Shown here piece after piece: positions 1 to 7,470 of a DNA stretch of 64,000 nt. Origin of the DNA: Caballeronia sp. dw_19 (GTDB lineage: Bacteria; Pseudomonadota; Gammaproteobacteria; Burkholderiales; Burkholderiaceae). Within the stretch, counting starts at the first letter, position 1; the number at the start of each line of letters is the position of its first letter. The stretch covers positions 62,001 through 126,000 of the forward strand of contig NZ_JAAVUQ010000004.1 in the NCBI RefSeq assembly GCF_018449515.1, written 5' to 3'. Position numbers and translations under genes: made by a program. A model generated the notes under the pieces. That model worked only from the letters and a program-made list of their open reading frames with translations, did no database searches and was not told the origin of the DNA.

Positions 1-1908
1 CGACCAGACCTGATCCATCGCTTCAACGGCCACGTCGTAGAGTGTAATAGGCGAGAACGCGTCCCGGTCAAGCTGCTCCGCACGCGACAACTGCATGAAA
101 TCTTTCGCCACCCGCAGCGAATAATCGGCTTGCCGGCGTAGATCGGCCAGGAATTGCTGATCGCTTTGCGGCACGCTTTCCTGGCTTTCCGCCGCGCGTT
201 CTTCGATGAGCGCCAGCATGGTTGTCAGCGGACTACGCAGATCGTGCGCGACGTGCCTTAACATCAACCGGTCATGCATCACGCCGTCCTTGACGTCTGA
301 AATATCGACGAGGCAAATCAAGCGGAGCACGCGCTCTTCCGCAGCGGCCGGACTGAATGACATGTACGGTACGCATAGCAGTATGTGTTCACGGCCATCC
401 AGATCGACCTCGTGACTGGTCGATTCCGTCGCCACGGAATACTCGCTGACCAATCGCTCGATTCTCAGCATCGGCGACGCAACCGGATTGGGCGAGTCGG
501 CTCCGGCGGACGAATCCCACCCAGCCATCAACGCGGCCGCTTTCGCATTGCAGACCGTCACGCGGTCATTCACCGCGAGAAAAACGGGACACGGCAGGCG
601 GTTGATCAGGTTCACGTACATCTTCTGCCACGACCGGATCTCGCGCATGGCGGTTTTGACATCGTTGAGCGAATCGCCGGTCTCCAGACCCGAGATCCAG
701 TCCGACGCAGCGGGCTCCGTCGCGCCGATCGCTGTCGAGATCGCGCGTAATTTGCGGATCTCGCGCCGCAACACGTCGACCATCCTGGCAAGCCGATCCC
801 ACGCGTGGAACGCATAAATCAGCACGCAAACGATTGGCAAAAGGCCGATACTTAAGCAATAGTGGAACAGAGCGAGCAGCCCGATCGGGATGGCGAACAG
901 CAGCGCGCCCCAGGCAACCGCCGCGGCATGCATTCGCCGGCCCTGAGTGAAGCTGCAGATCAGCACCATGACCAATGCCATGGCGACGTAAAACGGTACC
1001 GCTACAATCCCCGGCACTTCCCGGGCCAGGTTCCCGCTGACAAGGGATTCAGCAATCAACGCGTCGAGTTGCGCGCGCGACACGGTCTGCGCGTCAAGTG
1101 ATGACGTCTGGAAGACGCCTTGGCCGCGCCAGACAGAATGACCGACGAACACAATCTTGCCGGCAAGGCTCGACGAGGGAATCCGGCCCCGCACGACATC
1201 GGCATAGGAATATTGCGGAATGTCCGCCACGCCCCGCAGCATCAGCAACACGGCGTTCGTCATGTGTTGGCTGACCGACTGGGCATAAGGTCGCAGATAA
1301 CTTTCGAGCATGCCGGACGGCAAGACCTCGCCCCCTACACGGACCGCTTCCAAAGCGATGTGCCGTTCCAGGGTCGAACCGTTGGCGTGATTCGGAATGA
1401 AGCCGCTCACGACGCCGTAATGGCCCATCGTCACTTCGCCGTGACCCACCGCTGCCGCGTTCTTCTTCAGTTCCGCCTGCAATGGCGTTTTAAGATCGAT
1501 GCCTACCCCATCCGTTCCCGCCGACGCCAGCAATACGACCCTGCCGTGTTTCGCCATCGCGTCTGTCAGGTCGATGGTGTCCGTGCGCGGCGTGATCATC
1601 AGATCCAGCGCGACGCTACCCGCATCGTGCAATCGGGTGATCAGTGGTGCGTAGGAATCAGCCAGGCCCGCGGCGCCGATCTCTCGCATCGAGGGTTCGT
1701 CAATGTTGACGACCACGACCTTGTTCGAAGCCGGATGAGCGAACAAGCGCGTCACGGTATCGAACAAAACCCGGTCAAGCGCGCCGGACATCGTGGCGCC
1801 GCCGGGATACCAGCTCAGGGCGGCGAGCACCAGCATCACTGCGGTGAAGACAATTTTGCGGATCCGCCGCTTGGACGAACCGCTGGTGGAAAATCGCGTG
1901 AGGGCCAT
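1..1908 (-). CDS. CHASE2-domain sensor histidine kinase (partial, runs off the left edge)
   Basis: About 636 codons read leftward from an ATG at 1908 with no stop before the window edge, so the end of the kinase (ATPase domain) is missing. A hydrophobic segment (residues ~19-33) precedes an extracytoplasmic region with CHASE2 hallmarks: VVVVNIDEPS at ~64-73 and KIVFVGHS at ~251-258. Three hydrophobic segments follow (~300-368), then a PAS-like linker and an H-box, HVAHDLRSPL, with the probable phospho-His at 555. CHASE2 is a known extracellular sensor module of membrane kinases. The gene follows the response regulator on the same strand after a 120-bp spacer containing a hairpin, so the two probably form a two-component system. 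The signal is unknown. No clear Shine-Dalgarno precedes this ATG, so the start is uncertain. Confidence 0.88.
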   Translation of the reverse strand, partial: MALTRFSTSGSSKRRIRKIVFTAVMLVLAALSWYPGGATMSGALDRVLFDTVTRLFAHPASNKVVVVNIDEPSMREIGAAGLADSYAPLITRLHDAGSVALDLMITPRTDTIDLTDAMAKHGRVVLLASAGTDGVGIDLKTPLQAELKKNAAAVGHGEVTMGHYGVVSGFIPNHANGSTLERHIALEAVRVGGEVLPSGMLESYLRPYAQSVSQHMTNAVLLMLRGVADIPQYSYADVVRGRIPSSSLAGKIVFVGHSVWRGQGVFQTSSLDAQTVSRAQLDALIAESLVSGNLAREVPGIVAVPFYVAMALVMVLICSFTQGRRMHAAAVAWGALLFAIPIGLLALFHYCLSIGLLPIVCVLIYAFHAWDRLARMVDVLRREIRKLRAISTAIGATEPAASDWISGLETGDSLNDVKTAMREIRSWQKMYVNLINRLPCPVFLAVNDRVTVCNAKAAALMAGWDSSAGADSPNPVASPMLRIERLVSEYSVATESTSHEVDLDGREHILLCVPYMSFSPAAAEERVLRLICLVDISDVKDGVMHDRLMLRHVAHDLRSPLTTMLALIEERAAESQESVPQSDQQFLADLRRQADYSLRVAKDFMQLSRAEQLDRDAFSPITLYDVAVEAMDQVWS

Positions 1909-1986
1909 AACGGTACCGCGTAATTGGTGGCTGATTGGTGAGCGACGTTCGGGCGAAACGAGATGGGAGATGCTTTTTCCCGCGAT

Positions 1987-2021
1987 GCCAACGACACGCC
2001 GGCGGCCGGCGTGTCGTTGGC
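1987..2021 (-). terminator. Perfect 17-bp inverted repeat between response regulator and kinase genes
   Basis: Arms 1987-2003 and 2005-2021 are exact reverse complements (GCCAACGACACGCCGGC and its mate). The hairpin lies just after the response-regulator stop and before the kinase start. No T-run follows on the minus strand, so it is not a textbook intrinsic terminator. It may attenuate kinase expression or stabilise the upstream mRNA. Confidence 0.6.
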
Positions 2022-2028
2022 TAAAGGA

Positions 2029-2733
2029 TCAGATTGTTCGCACGCGCTCCAGCCTGTAACCGAAACTGTAGACGGTCGAGATCACAAGGCCGTTCCTCGA
2101 ACACAACCCGAGTACATTGCGCAGTTTGCTGATATAGGTGGCCAGTGACGCATCGTATTTCCTGTCAATGGCTCCCCAGATTTGCTTGATGAGTGCGTCT
2201 TTTGTGACGATGCGCCCCAGATTGTGGAAGAGCTGCAGCGCAAGATCGAATTCCCGCACTGACAGGGCTATGTCGCGGGTCCCGCTGGCCTCGTCAATCT
2301 GCACGCTACGCGCGTCGACATCGAACGTGTAGTTCCCCACCCTCATCTGTTTGAGCCGATCAGCGTCGGGGTAGTATTTGCGTGCCTGAGCGTTGACGCG
2401 TGCCACCAGCTCGCGTTCCCGGGCCGGCTTGACGAGATAGTCGTCCGCCCCGCAGTTCAGGCCATGAACAATATCCTCCTCGCCGTCATGCTGGGTCAGC
2501 ACAATAACCGGCAAGGTGTTCGACAGCGTTTTTCTCGTCCACCGCAGAACGCCGATGCCTGACGTGCCGGGTACATCCCAGTCGAGCACGAGCATGTCCA
2601 GGGGTTCGGACCGGATCAAGTCGATAAAACTGTCGCCGTCGTGCCGGATAACACTGTCGTGGCCGGCTGCCTTGAGCCAGGTCGCCACGGTCTGGGCCTG
2701 TCCGACCGAGTCTTCGAGTATGCCAATGCGCAT
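2029..2733 (-). CDS. OmpR/PhoB-family response regulator
   Basis: This 234-aa protein has a receiver domain (residues ~1-115) with the acidic pair E7/D8, phospho-acceptor D51 in LVLDWDVPG, T80 and K102 in YLVKPA. A winged-helix DNA-binding domain follows (~130-230; the WGAIDRKYDASLATYISKLR region is typical of OmpR effector helices). The start at 2733 was chosen over an in-frame upstream ATG because GGGAGAG sits at the right distance and the receiver fold begins exactly at MRIGILED. It is probably the partner of the CHASE2 kinase downstream. It is divergent from the flagellin gene across a 660-bp region, so it is the nearest candidate regulator of this flagellar locus. That role is inference from position only. 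Confidence 0.9.
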   Translation of the reverse strand: MRIGILEDSVGQAQTVATWLKAAGHDSVIRHDGDSFIDLIRSEPLDMLVLDWDVPGTSGIGVLRWTRKTLSNTLPVIVLTQHDGEEDIVHGLNCGADDYLVKPARERELVARVNAQARKYYPDADRLKQMRVGNYTFDVDARSVQIDEASGTRDIALSVREFDLALQLFHNLGRIVTKDALIKQIWGAIDRKYDASLATYISKLRNVLGLCSRNGLVISTVYSFGYRLERVRTI

Positions 2734-3393
2734 GACTCTCCCAATGTAGTCGCGTGATGCGTTAAATAAATCGGAAAACGAAAAATAGGGACGAACTGTG
2801 CGGAGCACAGTGTCCTGGCAGAAATTCTGCAACCACGCTGAATTCGGGGATTCGTGTTTAAAGAAGTAGCGATAGCGACGCAGCCGGATACGGGGACGTA
2901 TCCGGCGAGCGAAGTCGCATCCGCACGGCTGACCACGTGCGCAGCACAACGTTGGACTCTGCCCGCACGCCTGCGAGCCTTTTCTGCTTATTTTTCTGTT
3001 TGTTCATGAATCACACCCCGGTTCGCCCGAACCGCAATGCTTGCCGGTGAGCGAATCTTTGATATTTGGTCTGTTACTCGTCGCCGCATCAATTCCGCGG
3101 CGCTCATTTTTCTGTCGTCCTCTCAGGACGCATAGTGACTGCGCATGTCGCACGCCATGCTCTCGGAATCATCGCGGCGACCGGCAAACTCTACACAAGC
3201 AAAATGAAATATACATTACATAATAATTACATGCTTGAATTGGCGGCAACTATTCGCGGCAACAAACAGGGTCTGTCATCACGCGCATTTAATGTTTTCC
3301 TCCCGAGGGTCGTTCTGTGAAGGCGTCGTCATCTTTACTTTCGCATCAGGCGGCAATCCTTTTCCCGACAGACCTTCAAGGAGTCACCCGCTC
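2734..3393. promoter_or_regulatory. Divergent intergenic region between response regulator and flagellin
   Basis: This 660-bp region has no convincing gene and is visibly more AT-rich than its surroundings near 2755-2790 and 3200-3300. It must carry the promoters of the two-component operon (leftward) and of the flagellin gene (rightward). No clear tandem operator was found by eye. Confidence 0.5.
3290..3316 (+). promoter_or_regulatory. Possible sigma-28 promoter of the flagellin gene
   Basis: TAATGTTT (3290-3297) differs at one base from the sigma-28 -35 consensus TAAAGTTT. It is followed after exactly 11 bp by GTCGTTCT (3309-3316), a poor match (4/8) to GCCGATAA. It lies about 78 bp upstream of the flagellin start. 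A sigma-28 gene is encoded in the same locus. The -10 match is weak, so this is tentative. Confidence 0.3.
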
Positions 3394-4251
3394 ATGTTGA
3401 GCCTTCACACGAACTCGGCTTCCCTTTCCATCCAGAACACTCTGGCGAATACGCGCTCGGCGCTGGACACCTCGATGACCCGCCTCGGCACGGGCTATCG
3501 CATCAACTCGGCAAAGGACGACGCCGCCGGCCTGCAGATCGCTACACGGCTCGCCGCGCAGACACGCGGCATGGCCGTCGCGATGCAGAACACGCAAAAT
3601 GGCATGTCCATGCTGCAAACGGCCGATGGCGCGTTCAATGAAACCGGCAACATCCTGCTGCGAATGAAGGACCTGGCCACGCAGGCCGCCGATGCCTCGT
3701 CGACCGCCAAGGACAAGGACGCGATGCAGGCCGAATTCGACGCGCTCGGCGCCGAACTCGCGAACATCATGACGAACACGGCCTACGGCGGTGAAAAGCT
3801 GCTGGATGAAACTGGCAAGCTGAGCGGGGCAATGACGTTCCAGATCGGCGCAAGCGCCGGGGAAACGATGGAAGTGGACGTCGGCGAGCTGCTGACGGCG
3901 CTCGCCGAAAGCTTTGGGGAAGTCAGTGCGAACTATGGCGCCCCCGGCAACGCAGGCACGGAACTGGCCAACGGCGCAAACGCGATGATTGACACCATCA
4001 ACGATGCGCTCGAGGCCGTCGGCGAGATGCGCTCGGCGCTCGGCGCGTCGCAAAACCGCCTCGATCACATCAGTAACAACCTTGCGAATATGTCGAGCAA
4101 TACAACCGACGCGCAAGGCCGCATCATGGACGTCGACTATGCGGCCGAAAGCGCCAACATGACCTCGAAGCAGATCCTCATGCAGGCAAGCACGTCGATG
4201 CTCAAGCAAAGCGGCAGCATGAGCCAGATGGTTCTGTCGCTCCTCCAATAA
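3394..4251 (+). CDS. lafA: Lateral-type flagellin
   Basis: This 285-aa flagellin forms the filament. The N-terminal D0/D1 region begins MLSLHTNSASLSIQN, with the flagellin-type RLGTGYRINSAKDDAAGLQIA at ~32-52. The C-terminal D0 region carries the NRLDHISNNLANMSSN-type helix and ends MSQMVLSLLQ. Almost no variable D2/D3 domain remains, as in short lateral flagellins. The ATG at 3394 is preceded by AAGGAG (3378-3383). An in-frame upstream ATG would add a tail not seen in flagellins. The gene stands alone, upstream of the fliM operon and followed by a strong hairpin, as expected for a highly expressed monocistronic transcript. Confidence 0.93.
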   Translation: MLSLHTNSASLSIQNTLANTRSALDTSMTRLGTGYRINSAKDDAAGLQIATRLAAQTRGMAVAMQNTQNGMSMLQTADGAFNETGNILLRMKDLATQAADASSTAKDKDAMQAEFDALGAELANIMTNTAYGGEKLLDETGKLSGAMTFQIGASAGETMEVDVGELLTALAESFGEVSANYGAPGNAGTELANGANAMIDTINDALEAVGEMRSALGASQNRLDHISNNLANMSSNTTDAQGRIMDVDYAAESANMTSKQILMQASTSMLKQSGSMSQMVLSLLQ

Positions 4252-4269
4252 CGTCTCCACGGCGTTACT

Positions 4270-4308
4270 GAACAGGGCCGATCCGTCCCGCGCGGATCGG
4301 CCCTGTTC
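4270..4308 (+). terminator. Intrinsic terminator after flagellin
   Basis: The 16-bp arms are perfect (4270-4285 GAACAGGGCCGATCCG; 4293-4308) with a 7-nt loop, and are followed by the T-rich stretch TTGTGTCTTCTC. It begins 18 bp after the flagellin stop. The run of U is weak but the stem is very stable. Confidence 0.85.
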
Positions 4309-4434
4309 TTGTGTCTTCTCGCGAATGCCTGTCGAGGCCACTCCCCCTTTTTTAGATTTTGTTAAGACTCTTCGCGCGTCCACGGCGCGACCCTGAGAAT
4401 CACGGCTTCGTCGAGTTCATCGAGAAGCCCATCC

Positions 4435-5295
4435 GTGTCGAGATCAAATCAACTTTCCATCGGATCTTTCACATCCAGCCAACCGGTTGTGCTGGACCCG
4501 TGCACGCTCGGCAGGCCATTTCACCTGCTCGATGATTTCAATGGCCGCCTGGGCAGGCAAGTCGACCGTGTCCTGAGCAGCCGCTTCAACCGGCGGCGTG
4601 GCGCGGCATTCGCTGTCAGCGGCGTGAGCACTGCGTCTTGCGCTGCACCGTCGGGCGGAGCCGTTTGGCGTGGCATTGAGTCGCCGACCGGAGGCGTCGC
4701 CGTCAAGATCGCGAGGCGCATGCTGCTCGCGATGCTCGATTGCCACTACGGCAACAAAGGCTCGACGCTATTCGACGATGCCACCCCGGAAACCGAAACC
4801 GAACATCGATTCGGCGCGTTGATCAGCACGGCGCTGCTCGATGCGCTGATCACGTGCATCGAGCCGTCGCCCGACCTGACGCTGCTGACCAAGCCGGTGG
4901 CTCCGCCCGAGCGCGGCCGCCGTGTGATCCGCGTCGAGATACGGGAGCCGGCTATCGGCCTCGCCGACGCGCTCGAATTCACGCTCGACGATGCCTGGCT
5001 AAGCCGGCTGTTCGCGAGCGTCGCACCGGCGCGCGCTTCTGCGTCGCCGGCTTCATCGTTTAACGCGATGCGTCATTCACCCCTCGCCGAACGCATCCCC
5101 ATCACGGTAAGCGTGCGCATGCTGTCTCGCGACCTGCGGCTCGACGAACTGTTCAATCTGGCGCCAGGCGACATTCTTCCGGTGCGTGTTTCCGACACAG
5201 CGGAAGTGCTCGTGGAAGGATCGCGTCTGTACCGGGCTGTGATCGCCGAACAAGGCGGATCGCTTTGGCTCACCTCTTTCGAAGATGTCGAATGA
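4435..5295 (+). CDS. fliM: Flagellar motor switch protein FliM, short lateral form
   Basis: This 286-aa C-ring protein starts at a GTG. The N-terminal ~200 residues are a divergent FliM middle domain (LLDDFNGRLGRQVDRVL near residue 31; LEFTLDDAWLSRLF near 180). The C-terminus is a SpoA-like domain, IPITVSVRMLSRDLRLDELF to LWLTSFED. The conserved N-terminal LSQDEIDALL peptide that binds CheY-P in canonical FliM is not present, and the protein is shorter than the usual ~330 aa. It overlaps fliN by 11 bp and heads the export-gate operon. Identity rests on the SpoA domain and synteny; the middle domain alone would be hard to recognise. Confidence 0.78.
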   Translation: MSRSNQLSIGSFTSSQPVVLDPCTLGRPFHLLDDFNGRLGRQVDRVLSSRFNRRRGAAFAVSGVSTASCAAPSGGAVWRGIESPTGGVAVKIARRMLLAMLDCHYGNKGSTLFDDATPETETEHRFGALISTALLDALITCIEPSPDLTLLTKPVAPPERGRRVIRVEIREPAIGLADALEFTLDDAWLSRLFASVAPARASASPASSFNAMRHSPLAERIPITVSVRMLSRDLRLDELFNLAPGDILPVRVSDTAEVLVEGSRLYRAVIAEQGGSLWLTSFEDVE

Positions 5296-5653
5296 CATGA
5301 ATCCTGACGACGATATCCATCTGGGCCCGAATGACACCTCTGACACCTCCGACGGCATGACGCCGGACTCCGGCCATCCGGCAGGTTCCGGGGCGCGCGT
5401 GCCCCGTGTGCAGCGCATGCTGGACAAGATTCCGGTGCGCCTTACCCTGGAAGTAGGTTCCGCCACACTGCCGCTATCCGAGCTGATCGGACTCGAACAC
5501 GGATCGGTGCTTGAGCTCGACCGGCTGGCGGGCGAACCCCTCGTGATCAAGGTCAACGGCACGGCCATCGGCACGGCGGAAGTGGTTGTGTCGGGCGAGA
5601 ACTACGGTTTGAAGATCGTCGCGCTGGACGACCTCAAGACACTCGCGCAATGA
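5285..5653 (+). CDS. fliN: Flagellar motor switch protein FliN
   Basis: This 122-aa protein has an acidic, low-complexity N-terminus (~1-40) followed by a SpoA domain: MLDKIPVRLTLEVGSATLPL, then LEHGSVLELDRLAGEPL and a C-terminal VVSGENYGLKIV. It forms the lower C-ring with FliM and docks FliH at the export apparatus. The start overlaps the end of fliM by 11 bp and the stop overlaps fliP by 4 bp (ATGA), indicating translational coupling. Confidence 0.93.
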   Translation: MSNDMNPDDDIHLGPNDTSDTSDGMTPDSGHPAGSGARVPRVQRMLDKIPVRLTLEVGSATLPLSELIGLEHGSVLELDRLAGEPLVIKVNGTAIGTAEVVVSGENYGLKIVALDDLKTLAQ

Positions 5654-6405
5654 CGCTTCGCACCCGCCGCGGCTACTTTCCGAGCCTGCTGGTTCTAGGC
5701 GCGGGTCTCGCGCTGTCGCTGCCGGCGTATGCCGATTCGCTTACGCTATCGAGCGGCACGGGCGGCGAGGCGCCGTTCACGGTCAAGACCCAGATCCTCG
5801 TGCTGATGACGCTGCTCGGGCTGCTACCCGCGCTGCTGATGACCATGACGAGCTTCCTGCGCTATGTGATCGTGTTGTCGCTGCTGCGCCAGGCGCTCGG
5901 ACTGCAACAAGGTCTGCCGAGCCGCATAGTTACCGGCGTCGCGCTGGTGCTCACGCTGCTTACCATGCGCCCGGTCGGCGAGGAAATCTGGACCAAGGCG
6001 TTCCTGCCCTACGACCAGGACAAGATCGGCATGCAGGAGGCGCTGCGCACGGCCGGCGCACCGCTGTCGCGGTTCATGCTCGCGCAAACCAGCAAAGCCA
6101 CGTTGGCCCATATGGCGAAGCTCTCCGGCGCGCAGCCCGTCGAGAAGCCGGAAGATCACGCTTTCCTCGTGAAACTATCGGCGTTCGTTCTTAGCGAATT
6201 AAAAACGGCCTTCCAGATTGGTTGCATGCTGTTCATTCCGTTTCTCGTGATCGACATCATCGTCGCGTGCATTCTGATGGCAATGGGCATGATGATGTTG
6301 TCGCCGCTGGTTGTCTCGTTACCGTTGAAACTGCTTCTGTTCGTCCTCGTCGACGGCTGGTCGCTCACGGTCAACACGCTGATCACCAGCGTGCGGAGCT
6401 ACTGA
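5650..6405 (+). CDS. fliP: Flagellar type III export gate protein FliP
   Basis: This 251-aa protein has a cleavable signal peptide (residues ~1-28, ending LSLPAYA), then four membrane segments. FliP signatures include MTSFLRYVIVLSLLRQALG (~58-76) and FQIGCMLFIPFLVIDIIVA (~191-209). It forms the core export pore with FliQ and FliR. No fliO precedes it, which is usual for lateral systems. ATGA overlap with fliN and one-base overlap (TGATG) with fliQ. Confidence 0.95.
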   Translation: MTLRTRRGYFPSLLVLGAGLALSLPAYADSLTLSSGTGGEAPFTVKTQILVLMTLLGLLPALLMTMTSFLRYVIVLSLLRQALGLQQGLPSRIVTGVALVLTLLTMRPVGEEIWTKAFLPYDQDKIGMQEALRTAGAPLSRFMLAQTSKATLAHMAKLSGAQPVEKPEDHAFLVKLSAFVLSELKTAFQIGCMLFIPFLVIDIIVACILMAMGMMMLSPLVVSLPLKLLLFVLVDGWSLTVNTLITSVRSY

Positions 6406-6677
6406 TGTTGACGCCGGACCTGGCCGCGGATATTGCGAACGACGCATTGCGCCTCGTGATGCTGATCGTGATCGTGCTGATCACGCCGGGGCTCATCACC
6501 GGTCTGCTTGTCAGCATGTTCCAGGCCGCTACGCAGATCAATGAGCAGACCATGAGTTTCCTGCCGCGTCTGCTTGTCACGCTGGTCGCATTGGGCGTGG
6601 CTGGACCGTGGATCGCCGACCGCCTGATGCATTATTGCGTCGATATTTTTCAGCGTGCGGCGCACATCGCCGGCTGA
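6405..6677 (+). CDS. fliQ: Flagellar export gate protein FliQ
   Basis: This 90-aa protein has two transmembrane helices, the typical FliQ size. The signature GLLVSMFQAATQINEQTMSF (~32-51) links the two helices. The start codon shares its A with the fliP stop (TGATG). An in-frame upstream ATG inside fliP was rejected because it adds about 60 unrelated residues. Confidence 0.95.
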   Translation: MLTPDLAADIANDALRLVMLIVIVLITPGLITGLLVSMFQAATQINEQTMSFLPRLLVTLVALGVAGPWIADRLMHYCVDIFQRAAHIAG

Positions 6678-6678
6678 T

Positions 6679-7470
6679 ATGGAGCAGGTTTTCCGGGAGT
6701 TGCAGCCGCTCGTAGCCACGATCATGTGGCCGTTCTGCAGAATCGTGGTGGCCCTCCTCAGCGCTCCGGTACTCGGCGAGGTCATGGTCCCGATGCGAGC
6801 GAGGATCATGCTGGCGCTGCTGCTGGCCGTCGTGATCGTGCCCGGGTTGCCGGCAATGCCGGCGGTCGAGCCACTTTCGTTGCAAGGCAGTATCGCCATG
6901 GCCGAGCAAATCCTGATCGGCGGAATGCTCGGTTTCGTGTTTCATCTCGTGCTGGCCGCGCTAATGATATTCGGCGCAACGGTTTCGTCGCAGATGGGCC
7001 TGTCGATGGCCCAGATCAACGACCCGTTGAATGGGCAGTCATCCGATGTCGTGTCGAGCCTGATGTACGTGGTGTTCATCCTGTTGTTCTTTGCAGTGGA
7101 CGGGCATCTCCTCATCACGCAAATACTGGTCAAGAGCTTTCATATCTGGCCGGTGGGCAGTCTCGCCTTCGACACAGGCGCGCTCAAACGGCTCGCATTG
7201 GCGCTCGCGTGGATGTTCTCGGCGGCACTTGCGCTCTCGCTGCCGGTGGTATTCGCCACGATGGTCATGCAGATCGGCCTCGGTTTCCTGAACCGCGTGG
7301 CACCGACCCTCAACCTGTTCGCGCTCGGCTTTTCAGTCACGACGATGTTCGGCCTGCTCCTTCTCACGCTACTGATGCCTTCGCTGCCGGACCATTTCAA
7401 CCAGATGATCAGCCATGTGCTCAATCTGCTGGACCAACTCGCGCTGCCGCCGCGCACGGAGCTGTCATGA
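6679..7470 (+). CDS. fliR: Flagellar export gate protein FliR
   Basis: This 263-aa protein is strongly hydrophobic with about six membrane segments. FliR signatures include SAPVLGEVMVPMRARIMLAL (~23-42) and MGLSMAQINDPLNG (~109-122), and a C-terminal hydrophobic hairpin. The ATG at 6679 lies one base after the fliQ stop. A GTG eight codons upstream is also open but lacks a better ribosome site. The stop overlaps flhB by 4 bp. Confidence 0.93.
   Translation: MEQVFRELQPLVATIMWPFCRIVVALLSAPVLGEVMVPMRARIMLALLLAVVIVPGLPAMPAVEPLSLQGSIAMAEQILIGGMLGFVFHLVLAALMIFGATVSSQMGLSMAQINDPLNGQSSDVVSSLMYVVFILLFFAVDGHLLITQILVKSFHIWPVGSLAFDTGALKRLALALAWMFSAALALSLPVVFATMVMQIGLGFLNRVAPTLNLFALGFSVTTMFGLLLLTLLMPSLPDHFNQMISHVLNLLDQLALPPRTELS

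Noticed and set aside
3376..4383. A 335-codon open frame on the minus strand opposite the flagellin gene
   Set aside because: It is exactly antisense to flagellin, has no family features and arises from the GC-rich codon bias of the real gene.
4365..4445. A 26-codon acidic minus-strand frame just left of fliM
   Set aside because: It has stops at both ends and no start codon; too short to call a gene remnant.
6726..7466. In-frame extension of flhB far upstream through fliR
   Set aside because: The extension overlaps fliR entirely and has arginine/proline-rich noise; FlhB's conserved N-terminus starts at 7,467.
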